Positions 1 to 11,982 of a stretch of 64,000 bases of DNA are shown here, in pieces. The position numbers and the translations under genes are program-made. Where the stretch lies: the NCBI GenBank assembly GCA_037367355.1, contig CM074700.1, positions 2,356,001 to 2,420,000 on the forward strand, read 5' to 3'. The stretch comes from Neoscytalidium dimidiatum. Its lineage: Eukaryota > Ascomycota > Dothideomycetes > Botryosphaeriales > Botryosphaeriaceae. Below the pieces are notes generated by a model. The model made no database searches. It was not told the DNA's origin and saw nothing but the letters and a program-made list of their open reading frames with translations. The first letter of the stretch is position 1; each line of letters opens with the position of its first letter.

Positions 1-228
1 TTGGCCCAACGGCGACTGAAGGTCGTCAGGGAGGCCATGGGTGAATGGCGCCGTGAGAATGAGCTCCGTGAGGAGGGCATCCGGTGGATCGAAAAAGGCA
101 GTTGGGATACCCGGCTGAAGGAGCGTGAGGCCGCAAGCGTATGCAACGACGTAGTTGGTGGTTTCGAGGAGGCGTGCAGGGGTTGGCGGGAGAGGTTGGT
201 TGCAATGAGCGAGGTTCCTGCGGCCTAA
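1..228 (+). CDS. 3' end of an unidentified gene (partial)
   Basis: The reading frame is open from the first base of the window to a TAA at 226-228, so this is probably the last exon of a gene that begins upstream. The 75 visible residues are strongly charged (many R, E and K) with regularly spaced hydrophobics and aromatic tryptophans, which suggests an amphipathic helix or short coiled coil. No known motif is visible and I do not recognise the family. The tract lies opposite a shorter antisense frame of poor composition, which favours the plus strand. It could also be a chance frame, because GC-rich DNA in this window yields many open frames. Confidence 0.4.
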   Translation: MAQRRLKVVREAMGEWRRENELREEGIRWIEKGSWDTRLKEREAASVCNDVVGGFEEACRGWRERLVAMSEVPAA

Positions 229-1234
229 AAACGTTGCTCACCTTGAGGATGGGGATTTGGAGGGATTTGAAGATGACAGCAAACAATGATATCCACAATT
301 AAGAGAAGGAAGATTCGAACCAAAGGTGGTGGCTCAATCTGCCAACACCACGACATGAGACTTGAAATTTTCTTTTTATCTCGAAGAAGAACACACAGCA
401 CACAACACTGAGCCTCCAGGAAAGGAGTGCAGAGAATGCATAGACTGGGCGCCCTCTTATCTCGAAGATGTAATTCGGGCTGGAGGTTAGGAGGAGTAAA
501 CGGGATTTGGGGGCATCTTTCATGGCGTTGGAGAGGCTGGCAGATCGCTATTGGAAGGGTGGGAAGCATACTGCGAAGCAGAATGAGCGTTGGCTTCCAT
601 TTTACTGGATTTTTCGGATACAGATCATTACATCTTGGCGCATTCAAAGATGAACCGACTGACCGACCCGGATCACCATCAGAACCGGACGTCTTTTCTA
701 GAGGGAAGATAACGGCGGGCTCACTGGCATTCCCTTTGTGCCTATTTTCTTTTGTGGAGAACCACATCTTCATGTAGCAACTAGGGCTATAGCATCCATC
801 ACATTCGTAGCTATGTATTTCCTTGTTTCTTGGGAATAAGAGGCGCTGTTTATCCAACTTCTAATATATTGCTGGAGTGCTTCGTCAAAAGCGAGAACGT
901 TGAGACTAGTGCCGAGTGGGAATTACCAAACAAGAGGCTCAACAGGTTTATGAGCTCTTTCCGAATACTCATGAAGCGCCGTACTGCTATATCCCACTAT
1001 CTATATAAATCAAGTATGCGGGTTTATGTTCCTTCATGAAATGAGACCCGCTAAGAGGGACGGCCTCATCGAGAGCTGAATCAGCCGTCCGGGTGTGAAT
1101 GTCTACCAACGGTAGCGACAACCACGTACCGACGACTGAATTCGACTATATTTGGGAGATTATTTGCGGCGATCCCAATGACGCTTTCTTTCTTCTTGTT
1201 TGGTGGGTGGGGGTTTGGTACGCCGTGTCTGAAT
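229..1234. other. Intergenic region, no gene seen
   Basis: This stretch lies between the partial gene and the thioesterase. It contains only short frames of non-coding composition. A GGTTCGAATC motif on the minus strand near 312-330 resembles a tRNA B box, but no matching acceptor stem or A box accompanies it. It probably holds the two converging 3' ends. Confidence 0.5.
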
Positions 1235-1966
1235 TCAGAGCTTGGAGCTCTGGATGCCCGTGTTCACCTTGCCGTGCTCACAGGTGTAGCACACCTCACC
1301 ACCTGCTCCGTCCTCACGATTCTTATTCCATTTCCTCATAACGCCCCGGGTGAGGCCGTTTCTCTTACCAAGCGCAGTAACTTCGCATTCGACGCGCGTG
1401 TACTCGCCCTTCACGATAGGCTTGAGGTAGGTGCAGTTAAGGGTGCGCGAGACGTTGTTGACATCCCAGCCGGTGCCCTGAATGTTGTCGCAGCAGCTGA
1501 TGGTGGCCGAGGTCAGCATGTCGAAGATGGTCGCGACGGCGCCGCCGTGCAGGGCATCGCCGGCGTTGGTGAGCTCCTCCGGAACGTAAACCTTCCAGGC
1601 GGTCCAGGCGAGAGGCTCCTCTTTCTCGAGGGCTTTCGGGTTGCGGGCCTTGGCGTCGATGAGTTCACATTGGTGGAGAGCGGAGGCGTCGAAGCGCTGG
1701 AGGAATTGTTAGGAACAACTTTGAATATTGAGCGTATGGGTCGTTCGGGGGGTTACCTTGTAGTCCGGGTTCGTTCGGATATACTCAGCGTACAGCGACG
1801 CGCGCTCCTTGATAGGCAGTTTTTGATCGAACCTTGGGGCTTTAGGATCGTATACGCGCGCCATTTCGGGTGTGATGGTGTAACGAAGATGCTCCTCCAG
1901 CCACGAGCTCGCCGTCGCGGCAGGCGCACGAGGGTGAAGAGGTGTTATATCATTGCGCGAATTCAC
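1235..1966 (-). CDS. PaaI-type hot-dog fold thioesterase family protein
   Basis: There are two exons, 1966-1757 and 1696-1235, joined by a 60-nt intron (donor GTAACC, acceptor CCAG) to give about 223 residues. The second exon carries the hot-dog hallmark: G-D-A-L-H-G-G-A-V-A-T-I-F-D, where the H-G-G-A loop and the Asp at the start of the central helix are typical of PaaI/thioesterase-superfamily enzymes. It is followed by the family's beta strands and an E-V-x-Y-T-C-E-H-G-K-V-N close. Members hydrolyse acyl-CoA thioesters; the substrate cannot be read from sequence. The 5' end is uncertain. The ATG at 1966 is the first in frame, but a GTGAGT donor just upstream on the minus strand suggests that a tiny upstream exon could supply the real start. 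The fold assignment is firm, the start is not. Confidence 0.8.
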
Positions 1967-2901
1967 TCACCTCATGATGATGATTGGGGCCGGCGATGGG
2001 TCGGCCGATATCTACGGGCGTATCTTTTGGAATTTTAGAAAGGCGTTGCGGGTCCACAGACCACGTCGGAGCACTGTGCTCGCGTGCACAGCTCCGTTCA
2101 GGGCCTGAGTCGTGAGGAAAGGGACAAAGGACCCACGGGAGGTGAGGAAACGCGATTTCGGAGATCCGAAATTGCCTCGGCTCCTGCTAGAAGTGGTCTA
2201 ATGCGATTGCCAGTCCCTCTCGCATGATGTGAGGCTGATTTTGTCGGTATTACAACGGTAGACTCAAGCCTTCAGTATCAGCTGGTTATAATGCTTGCTG
2301 GCTCTGAGTTACACAAGGGTCCAATCCGGAAAATGTGCCTATCAAGTGCGAGGGTCCGACGCAATTGATTGAATGTGTATGTGAATCTCAGCCCTGGAAG
2401 TGTCAGGGTCGAAGAGTGTATTGAACATGGGAGTCACCCCTAAGCAAGACTGGCGGAAGCTCCCTGGACGTGCCAATCTCAGACCACTCGCGACAATGTA
2501 GCGTCCAACTCGGCATTCGTGGTGAGTCGACTTTTTGTCCTCCTACTCCCGAGTGATCAATGCAAATTCATTCTCACTCATACAGCTTACGCAACTGTGC
2601 TATTACAGACTGAAGTAGGCGAATGAGAGAGCACCTGGTAATCGAAGTATATGAAGATTTCGGATTTAACCAACAGTCTTGGAAGGAACTGTGAATGTCG
2701 AAAAATGCAGACCTAAGCGTGAGGCTGGTGCAGTATCTTATCGATAAAATGTGGCTAAGTGTGGCTGATGGTGACGACGGGTGGCATGTGGCGGGCGGCG
2801 CTGGAGCCTCCGCCGTGAGCTTCCCATGCAGTTGCTTCTACTGTCGTTGCTGCTGCTGCTCCTCCACCACATCCACCCCACCTCGCACCACCTTTCCCGC
2901 A
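1967..2901. other. Divergent promoter region
   Basis: This is the shared upstream region of the minus-strand thioesterase and the plus-strand CSN1 gene. It contains no convincing coding frame. Just upstream of the CSN1 start there is a CT-rich stretch with TGCTGCTGCTGCTCC trinucleotides (about 2850-2862), which is likely 5'UTR. Confidence 0.5.
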
Positions 2902-4558
2902 ATGGCGCCTCCAAATGTTGAGGACTCTCCATTCTTTGTCGAAGCCAAGGCTCAGGGCCGCACCGTCGTCAAGGGTATGCGCTTCAACCCGCGAAACGTC
3001 TCCAACATGCGCTAATGGAGCTCCTCCAGATCCGCCCAAGTTCGATTTCGAGTCCTACATTGCGAATTATCAGGGTATGACCACCTATGCCCTACATATC
3101 AACAATGAGTCGCTGACATAACCCTGCGGGATACAGGCAGAACCCGCTTAGAGCGACTGTACTTGATCGGCACTACTTCAACCTACCTCAGCGTCGATGC
3201 CTTGCATGCTGCTATCGCTGAAGCTAAGCAGGGCAAGGATGTCAACTTCTACACACTCCTTACCGACCGCCTCCACCAGATTGCCCCAGATGACCCGCTC
3301 GGCGTTCCGGATGTGCAATGGGCTGAGCGCAAGGCGAAGGAGGTGAAGAGCGAGCTAGAGAGCTTGGAGCAACAGCTTAAGCAGTACAAGAACAATTTGA
3401 TCAAGGAGAGCATACGGGTCAGTACAATCTCGGTTTTGCTTGCGGTTCATGGCACCTGACTGTCTTGCGAACAGATGGGCCATGACGATTTGGGCCAGTT
3501 TTACACAAACATTGGCGATCATGCAGCCGCCATGAAGTCGTACGCCCGCGAGCGCGACTTCTGCAACACCACACAGAACGTGGCCGACATGTCCCTAAAA
3601 CTCATATACTCTGGAATCCTTCAGCGCAGCTGGACCACTGTCACCTCCAACGTCTCCAAGATACAACCGATGTCATTGAAGCCGGAAGAGAAGTCCAAGC
3701 TGGATCCAATCTGCAATGCCGTTCTCGGCCTCAGCCACCTTGCAAACGGAAATTACAGGGACGCGGCTAGGCAATTCCTGCTTGTGAACCCCAGCTTCAT
3801 GACGAATGAGAAGCAGGGAAACATCACATGGCAGAAGCAGGTCCTCACCGGTAATGATATAGCCGTGTACGGTGGCCTCTGCGCTCTCGCATCCATGGAT
3901 CGTTCCGAATTACAGCGTCTCGTGCTCGAGAACAACGATTTTCGTCAATTCCTCGAGCTAGAGCCGCATATCCGCCGGGCTATCTCGCTCTTCTGTGGCA
4001 GCAAGTATACACATTGCTTAGAGATTCTTGAGGCATACCGTACAGACTATCTACTGGATATCTACCTAAATCCACACATCAAGGAACTCTATGGCAGAGT
4101 CCGCAGTAAGAGCATCGTACAATATTTTATTCCCTTCAGCTGCGTTACGCTTGAGCAAATGGCCAAGGCGTTTGCACCTGTCGGCGACGTGTCCATTGAG
4201 GATGAACTGACTGAGATGATTCACCGCGGCGTGCTGGACGCTCGCATTGACCTTGTGGATAAGGTGCGTCGTAGTAGCTATGAGCCAAGATTCTTCTCTA
4301 CTAGATGCTGATTCGTCTTTGCAGCTCCTCGTCTCACCGCCTACCAACCCTCGCACCCAGGTGCATGCAAATGCCATGAAGATGGCCCAAGATTACGAGC
4401 ACGCCCTTCGCTTGCGCCTGGTCCGCCTGAACATGATGAACGAAGGTCTCATCATCAAAGCACCAAAGGGCCACCAGCAGAACCAACCGCAGACCCTGGA
4501 GTCGGGATTCGATCCGGTACAGACTGCACAAGTTGGCGGCAAGAGCTGGGCGAGCTGA
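2902..4558 (+). CDS. csn1: COP9 signalosome complex subunit 1 (CSN1)
   Basis: Five exons (2902-2974, 3030-3074, 3137-3417, 3475-4263, 4325-4558) join in frame to about 473 residues. The N-terminal half is a helical-repeat region of the RPN7/CSN1 type, including a G-H-D-D-L-G-x-F-Y-x-x-I-G-D-H-x-A-A-M-K-S-Y TPR-like segment. The C-terminal part is a PCI domain: residues around Y-F-x-P-F-S-C-V-T-L-E-Q-M-A-K-A-F, then a winged-helix stretch ending in R-G-V-L-D-A-R-I-D. CSN1 is a scaffold subunit of the COP9 signalosome, which removes NEDD8 from cullins and so regulates SCF-type ubiquitin ligases; in filamentous fungi it influences development and secondary metabolism. The alternative, proteasome subunit Rpn7, shares this architecture, but the start F-D-F-E-S-Y-I-A-N-Y and the C-terminal tail favour CSN1. 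Every intron is 55-62 nt with normal GT-AG ends. Confidence 0.9.
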
Positions 4559-5869
4559 AAGGCCATCTGTAATGATGAGATTACGAATTTTCAACGACGC
4601 TAGAGAGCAGATTCTGGGAAGGCAGGGCATTGCTTCATTTGGCAACTGGCGTTAGGCGACCGGAAGATAGGTGCTGCGTAGTGAGTTGTTGCGCTACAAG
4701 CGAGCTCTCGTAGCGCTAAAGAAGAGAACGAGTTGAGCCAGCACAGTATTGCGTCAAGGGATCCTGGTTAGTCACTACTGGAAAATAGCGTAGACACAGC
4801 CGGCACAGGATACAAAAGCGGACTCTCCCGCAGAGGCTATAGAGAAAAGAAGGTGTTCGCACTAAAAATTAAGTCTACCGGACACGGGCGCTCGGTACCG
4901 GTGGCTTGAGGAAATATTTGCTTTTATTCTTTCCCCGCGCATGCTGGAGCTCCGTTGACTAGAAATCGGCTGGTACTGTGGCTGCTACGGAGGCGTCTCC
5001 ATCGCGTTTTTTTCCGCCGGCCCTTGTCCAACGGTCGATAGTACGTGTGTATGCGGGCAGAGGAGGGGGGAAAAAGCAATAAAGCCGTCCGCCCATCGCT
5101 ATTTCCTCCGCCCAGCTGAGCTGAACAACGTGCGACCAATCGGAGCGGCCGTGGTAAATTAAAGAGCCGCACCACGACAATTTGAAACACTCAAACTCTT
5201 GTTGATCTTGGTCGCGCTTGATTTAATCAATTGCTATCAACGCTCAGCTGTGATCATCGTCGAGACGTGTGCAGTCTGCGGTCTTGACCGCTGATTAATG
5301 GCGGTGGGATTGGAAGAGAAGGGTTGGTGGCACGGGACAAAGGTGGATATCACCGGCACAGGAGTGGAGGATCACGCAATCATGTTCGCTCTCAATCGAT
5401 ATGGAAAGAATTCCTCTTCGGATCAAGTCATTGGGAAAGAAGGGGAAGCACAGTAGAGGCTATTGTTTGAGCAGAGTTCATACATTTGTATGGGGGATCA
5501 CGATAGAGCAAATGCATTAACAGTCCTCCTCAACATCGGCTCTGAGCAACTCATTAGCCCTCCTCACCCCGATTTACCTCCACTGTCTCATCATTGACCC
5601 GTGCTCTAGCCAGTATCCATATTCCGACCCGAAATTAATTAGTGCGAAATATATTCGTCCGCGATCCAGGCACCACAGTCCACCGCCAGCCTCTCATTTT
5701 CAGCCGTCATCGTGCAAAAAAAAAAAAAAAAAAGTGAATAGATATCCCATCAGGAGAGATCAAGGAAAGGATTGGTAAAGGGTATATCGCGCCCAAAGCA
5801 AAATGGCGAAACGTGCGAAACAGAAACAAGTAGGAAATTTCGTGAAGGTGGAATAGATCACCACTCAGC
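4559..5869. other. Intergenic region between convergent genes
   Basis: This is the 3' side of both CSN1 (plus) and the DUF8004 gene (minus). No coding frame stands out. It holds an 18-nt poly-A run at 5716-5733 and AT-richer stretches around 5450-5650, in keeping with 3'UTR and terminator DNA. Confidence 0.5.
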
Positions 5870-8800
5870 TCAATCTGTCCACATCTCCCCGGCCAGTTCC
5901 TGGTACATGTTCACCACCTCCCTACCACCCCGCCTTTCCATGATGGCCGCATCGTCTCCCAAGCCGACACCATGGGGCATGCCCATCACACGCCTGGCCT
6001 TCGAGTAATTGCTTCCCGCGGTGCTCGGACGGCTGCCGTTACTAATTGGCGAGACGGGCGAGACGGGAGCGATGGAGAAGTCTGAGTCAGGCTGAATGGA
6101 AGACGTCTCATAAATACTGCTAGTGCGACGCGCATGCGTGTAATTGGTATAGCGGCTGCTGGAGCGGCGGATGATGTGGCTATCAGAGCGACGAAGGATA
6201 TGCTCCTGAGTAGCCTCAAGGTCGAGCTCGGCCATCAGCTGCTCCGTACGGGGAAGTGCATCCTCGGTTGCCTCGCATTCAGCTGTAGGAGAGGGTGACG
6301 GGGAAGTAGAGTTGATGGAAGTGGCTGTCGAGCCTGACTCCGCTGGGCTCCAGGCAGCCGCGCTATCGGGGCTGCTGGACTGGGCGGACTCACAGCTAGT
6401 GCTGCGGCGCATGATTGCGGAGCCGGTGCTAGTGGATGTCGATTCAGAGCTGGTGTGTCGCGTATGGAAGTAGTTGCTCCGCCTAGAGGCGGCTGCATCT
6501 TGTGCAGTGGAGAATGCAAGAGCAGAAGACGGCCCTCTTGGTGGGGCGATAACGGGTTCAGTAACGCTTCTCTTGAATTCAAATGAACCATTTGCAGTCT
6601 CAACTGGTGGAGTTCGTTTCTCATCAGCCTCGACAATAGGCTCAGTGGAAGGAGAGAAGGCGGATGTTTGAGAAGCAAAAGAAGTCTTCACTGTCAATTT
6701 GGCAGGGAGAGACGTGCGACGAATAGAGCTAAGCCTCGATGGCATTGTACTGATTGGGGAAGATGGGGTGGCAGTCGAGCTATTCGGCGGGTCAAGAACG
6801 GTCTCATTGAGGCCATTGCCATACCCAGGGACCTGGATTTCACACCAGGGCTGGGGCTGAATCCGGATGCTGTTTCTCCGAGAGGCAAAAGGTGATAGGG
6901 AGCGACCAATGGAGCTCTTCCAGGACACAGTCCTGCTCAATGGTGGCACGCTCATGCTGTGACGCCTTGCTGACGGTCGCACAGGGGATGAGGTGTTGGA
7001 GCCCGTGACGCGAAGTGGCGCTGGCACCTCAACGCTGGGCGACACCGATGGCCGACGGCTCAACCTTGGAGCATCTTGGAAGTTAGTGTGCGTGATGTAA
7101 TCAGACGCTTCGCAGTCAGGGCGGATGGTGTATGAAACCTCGTTGGAAGGTGTTGCTGGCAGCGCTTTTCCAGGAGCCTGGGTGCTGACGTTTGTTTCGG
7201 CCGATGAGTAACCCGAATCGGATGCGGGCGAGGACTCCTCGGCCGGCTTGTTCCTCCAAGGTGGTGTGCCCGCTGTCAGACAGCACAGCGGATAGTGTGC
7301 CCCATCAGTGTCACGGACTTCGCGTGGAGCGCGCGTGACAGAAATCAGCATCTGCAGCGTGGCGTAGATCAAGATCCATCGCACTTTACGTGCATCCGAC
7401 ATCGAAACCTTCTCCTTCTGTTTCTCAAGAGAGTCTCGTTCGAAAGTCTTGTATAATCTCACAAGAGGAGCGTTGGCAACAGTTGTCTTCTTGGAATTGG
7501 TAGCAGCAGTAAGGGCCGCAAGTTGCATGAGCTGCTTGTCGGTTTTGCTCTGCTTGTTTCCCAATTTGAGCGCAACTAGGTTCCTCTGCGCCTGAATACG
7601 GCCGGTTGGTAGCTGGGCGGCTGGAAGAAGTGGCAGCGGATGAGGCAGCGGTGTGTACTTGTGCCTTTTATCGAAGGCCTGCACGTTCTGCAGCACGCAT
7701 ATGCCACCGTCGGCAGGCTTTTGCGCCTGAATGGAGTCGGTTGAATCTGGATCGACCAGGTAATCATGGAGGGCGCGGAAATCGTAGTACATGGAGCGAC
7801 AAAGGTCCCGAGAGAAGCTCGTTCCCTTAGGCGGAGGCCAGTAGCCAAACTTGTCCACATAGAAAGAGTGCAGGAACGAACGGAAGCGCTCCAGGTGAGC
7901 GCGGGCTCCATGAGGAAGGCCGAGGTTCGATGGAGAAAGTTCTACCTCCAAGAACGTACTCACAGCCTTCGACACGCGGCTCAAATGCAGATCCATTTCA
8001 AGGAATGCTCGTGTGATGAGTGCTTTGGTGACCCTCGGGATCGGCTATGGTGTGTCAGTTCAGGGTGCTGGGGATTGGCAAAATCCAACTCACGTCGTGC
8101 TCTGTGCTCAGGAATAGGGTCTCGTTCATGCCCACGCAGTGCGCATATGCGTCAATCCACAAGTCCTTTATCTCGTAATGCTCGGCATAATAGATCATGG
8201 CGAGGGCGTTATCGGGCCGGTGGGTGAAATTGAGGTAGCCGACTTCATCAGCGTACTCCATAAGAACAGACTGGTTCTGCGCGGGCTCAGCAGACCGGAA
8301 GAGGTCAAGGCGTTCTTGCAAGTCAACGAGAGCGCCGCCTAGGTGTGGTCCAACTAAAGGCTTGTTGAAAATGAAGGCAAAAAAATTGCGTGTGGTGAGA
8401 TGCCACTGAAAAGCCTCTTCTCGCTGAAAGTCTTCCGGTGCAGGGATGTACAACTCATACATTTTTTCCGGGGGGTCTTTCAGAGTACTCAGTTGGCTCA
8501 TTGGCACCTGAGATCGTGAGACGGTATGTGCAAAGCATAGAGTGAAGAGGTTCCCGCACACGGCGTGTTTCAGAACCTCCATTGGGACACAGAAAGACGG
8601 ACCACGGCGTGAGTAGCCGCGCTCATATAGATGGACGAAACAGTCGCCATCTGACAGCCAGAGCTCAGCATCCTGTTGGACTTTTGGTCAGTCTCCGTCA
8701 GATAGTAGGCCGGAAGAATACATATATATATATATATATATATTTCATAGTATTTTTGAGAGGGAGGTGCTTTACCCTTCGCAGACCGTCCCATGGGACA

Positions 8801-9222
8801 GAGCGCCTGCCGCTGCCGTCCCATCTCTTGACGCCATGGGCCTTAGCAGGGTTGGAGTTGAGGGATGCAGCAGAGAGGATTGATGACTGCTTTAGCTTCA
8901 TGGTTCCTGGTGCTTTGTTCCTGTCATAGGAGCGGAGGAGGGACCGAGAAGGAGCTGCAGGAGTTGACTGCTGGTGAGGCTGCTTACGGTCGCGGACCGA
9001 CGGGGGCTTGCTTTGTATGTTGTCTTCTGAGGTCGGAACAGCTGCAGGCAGCGGCAACGCAGCGGGGGCGTGGACCACAGGAGCGGGCTCGGCCAAGAAG
9101 AGAGGTGCAGGGCGGTCAAGACGGGGAGGAGCGAACGCCACGCAGCTGTGCCTGCGGGGAGGGAGCGTCCGCAGCGACGACGAGCGGCTGGGTATATGAA
9201 TAGAGGCGGGAGGAGCTGACAT
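5870..9222 (-). CDS. DUF8004 family protein, serine-rich C-terminal half
   Basis: Three exons (9222-8776, 8672-8094, 8044-5870) join to about 1066 residues. The core carries the features of a fungal-specific conserved domain: K-R-W-D-G-S-G-R then W-D-G-L-R-R at the end of exon 1, D-A-E-L-W-L-S-D-G-D-C-F-V-H-L-Y with a S-R-R-G-P-S-F motif at the start of exon 2, then a long helical region ending with F-Y-V-D-K-F-G-Y-W-P-P-P. I recognise this as the DUF8004 family, whose function is unknown. The first 120 residues are Pro/Ala-rich. The last 450 are low-complexity Ser/Thr/Pro with many R-x-x-S sites, so probably disordered and phosphorylated. The ATG at 9222 is chosen over upstream in-frame codons because the stretch before it is poor coding sequence. 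Intron 1 holds a TA dinucleotide repeat. Confidence 0.85.
8722..8743. repeat. (AT)11 microsatellite in intron 1 of the DUF8004 gene
   Basis: An uninterrupted AT dinucleotide tract of 22 nt lies wholly inside the first intron (8673-8775) of the DUF8004 gene, between donor and acceptor. Confidence 0.95.
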
Positions 9223-11982
9223 GGTCGGCCGGAGCGCGAGAAAAAATTGGCGGGGATAGTAGAGCTGGGGAGACCCTGGCGGACGATAGGCGTCCCTTCC
9301 TGGGGCCAACGAGCCGTGTGCGATGCGAGGGCGGCCGGGCCGGGGGGTTCAAGTAGAGCAGCGAGTGGAGCGGATTGATGATGCCACGACTGGCGGGCAG
9401 GCGGACAGGCGGGCGGCCGGTGACCGAGTGCAGGCAGACGCGGTGGCTCGTCGTGCAGCAGCAAGTAGCAAGTAGCAATTAGCAAGCAGCCAGCAGCAGA
9501 GAAAATGGGATCAGCGCGGTACTTCAGGCTGGCGGGCTGGGACATCAGAGCACGCGTCTGGACTGCGCGCCAACAGCAGCGCGCGGCGACCAGCACGCGC
9601 AGGGCATGGCGGCATGGTCGAAGTGAGCGAGGCCTGGGGAACGCCGCGGGCGGGCTCAGCTGTGGCGGCCGGAGCCTTGCGCTTCGCGGCGGCAGATCAT
9701 GGCGAGGTGCAGTCCAGGCGGGCGGCGTCCAGTGCCTGGCGTCTGGCGGCGCTGGCGCCCGACTCATTAGCCTCATCTCTCGTCTCTCATCTCCACGCCC
9801 ACTCGGCCCAGATCGACGCGATAGACTCTGCCTGCTGCTCCGCGTCCGCCGCCGCCGCCGCCGCCTGCCTGACCGCCCCTGCTCGAGGCCATGCCTCGCC
9901 GCGCCGCATCAGCTCACTCTGGCCCTCTGCCCTGCACGCGCCCACGCCCACGCCCACACCCCTGCCGAGGTGTGCTCTGTTGATGCTGCTCTGCGCCGTG
10001 CTGGGCGCGGCGACGACCTCAGCAGCGCGCCGGCCTTCGTACGAGCCGAATCCGACAGGCGGGATGCAGCTGCAAGACACTCGCAGCATGCCGCGTCCTG
10101 CATATCCACGACAACCCACCCACCGCCCGGACACCTGCGAGCACGCTCCCGCATCCGGCCAGCGCTGCCGTCGGCAATCGACATCTCAGCCAGCATCTTC
10201 CTCTCACACACGCTCCCGGCATGCAGCCGCTGTCCCAAGCCGCCTATCGCTTCCCATCCCAGCCTCAGATCCTGATCTCGCCAAGCTCACGTCCGCCGAA
10301 AGCATCCCAGCCCCCGACAGGGTCTGCGCCTGTTGCAACAATTGCCTCTTTCGCCCGCAAATCATGCCCGTGCTGCCCGTGTGAAGAACTCGTCGAGCAT
10401 CATTCTATCAATCCTCATTTACCGGTGCATTTCGATCGACGCTGGACGTCATCACTGCTCAAGCCGCCGTCTTCAATCGTCGACCCTGCTGCGTCATCCC
10501 GCCAGTAGCACTGGCGCCGGCCTCCCCGCTATCCGAGCCTCTCTGTGTGAGCCGCGTCGATCACCCTCCAACACCACGTTTCGCCGGCCACTGATCTTCC
10601 GCCTCTCACCACCATCTCTGCAGCTTATGCGTGCGTTGCCATCTTCCGTCCACTAGGGCGCCGCTGCCGTGCGCGCCGTCCGCCAGTCACAACGTCTCCC
10701 GTGACAGCCCGCAGTATGTCGTGCCCGGCTCCACCACCCACCGCCGACTCGACCCGTGGTTGTAGCCAACCGTTGGCCCGCTTCCGTCTCCAAATTGTCC
10801 GAATTCACAAGCTGCGCGTGTTTCAGCTTCCCCCTCCACCCACCTCCACCAGCAAGTCGTTGTGAGACTTTATAGTCTGCGTCATCCGGTCCTGACTACA
10901 TGCGCCCCGCGGTGGCCGGCATCCCCCACACCGATGGCTTTTGAGCCCATTGTACTCCGGAGAACATTGTCTGCTCCGGAGAGACTTGGAGAGACATATC
11001 TCATCGATGCCCATCGTCATCGACTATGCTTGTAGGTCTGTTTCACATCTCGCTGGTTTCCGTCTGTCGCCTTCTATCACTTTCCCCATTGGTGCTCTCT
11101 TAGTGGCATAATCCTGGCCGCCCAATCAATCGGATCTGCGCATGTCAACACCAAGAAACTTTCCTTAGCGACCACTTGCAAGGCGTTCACTCGGCTTGCC
11201 TGCCTGCCGTCCATCCGCGATACTCGCCATCGCCCCCACCTCTTTTCTGCTCAACAAGCACGCGGCGCGAACTACCCCAACAAATTCGCACCATCACTTC
11301 CCTACCGCTTCCCTGCCACCCAACCAAGCTCTTCCAAAAATATCCGTCCTGAAACGACGGCCTGGAACAAACCCCCCAGGGCTTACGGTCCGACACTACC
11401 CAATCGATCACATTCACTGCGGCGCAATCCATAATTGCTGTCCAGAGCCCAGTGCGGTCAGCTAAATTACCAATCATTGCAACTTCTAGCTGGGAGGCAA
11501 ATGCCAAGCGTCAGCAGCGGCGAAGCGGGAGCGGATCAAGCAACGTCAAGTGGCTCACCACAGAACCCGGATACCGGGATCGCATTGGAGGCCGCGCGTT
11601 TCGTGGGCTGCGATCACGAGGGCTCACCTTCTTCGTCAAGGGCCTCGCTCTCTGTGTCAGACGACACCGAGCAAGACCTGCATATTGAGTCGATTGCGGT
11701 CGCATTAATCCTCGGGCACATGTTCACTTAAGCGTACAGTACATACGTGTTTCGTCTCGAAGCACAGGAACCGAAGAAGCGAATGGACTGTCCCACAGAA
11801 CTCTCTTTGAACTACCTACGGACAAACGAACTTGACGTATCGAGAGAAATCTACCGAAAAGAAACAAGCTGTCAAGCAAAATTTGAGCCGCACGAATCAC
11901 ATTGCTTCATGCAATACTACATCACTTGCGTGTCCCAACCATGTCCAAACTTCGTACGCTTAGGAAAGCCTCCACCTCGACA
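9223..11982. other. Long GC-rich to mixed intergenic region, no supported gene
   Basis: About 2.8 kb upstream of the DUF8004 gene and downstream of the GT34-like gene. Frames of 250 codons exist on the plus strand (9505-10384) but they overlap each other, are dominated by Ala/Pro/Ser/Arg low complexity and show no domain. GCC trinucleotide repeats occur near 9845-9865. Repeated 5-10 bp words such as CAAGTAGCAAGTAGCAA near 9463-9478 are visible. It most likely contains the DUF8004 promoter and long 5'UTR. Confidence 0.45.

Noticed and set aside
312..330. tRNA B-box-like GGTTCGAATC on the minus strand
   Set aside because: No A box at the right distance and the flanks cannot form an acceptor stem.
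9505..10384. Two overlapping 256-codon plus-strand frames
   Set aside because: Both are Ala/Pro/Ser/Arg low complexity in GC-rich DNA, overlap in different frames, and have no motif or splice support.
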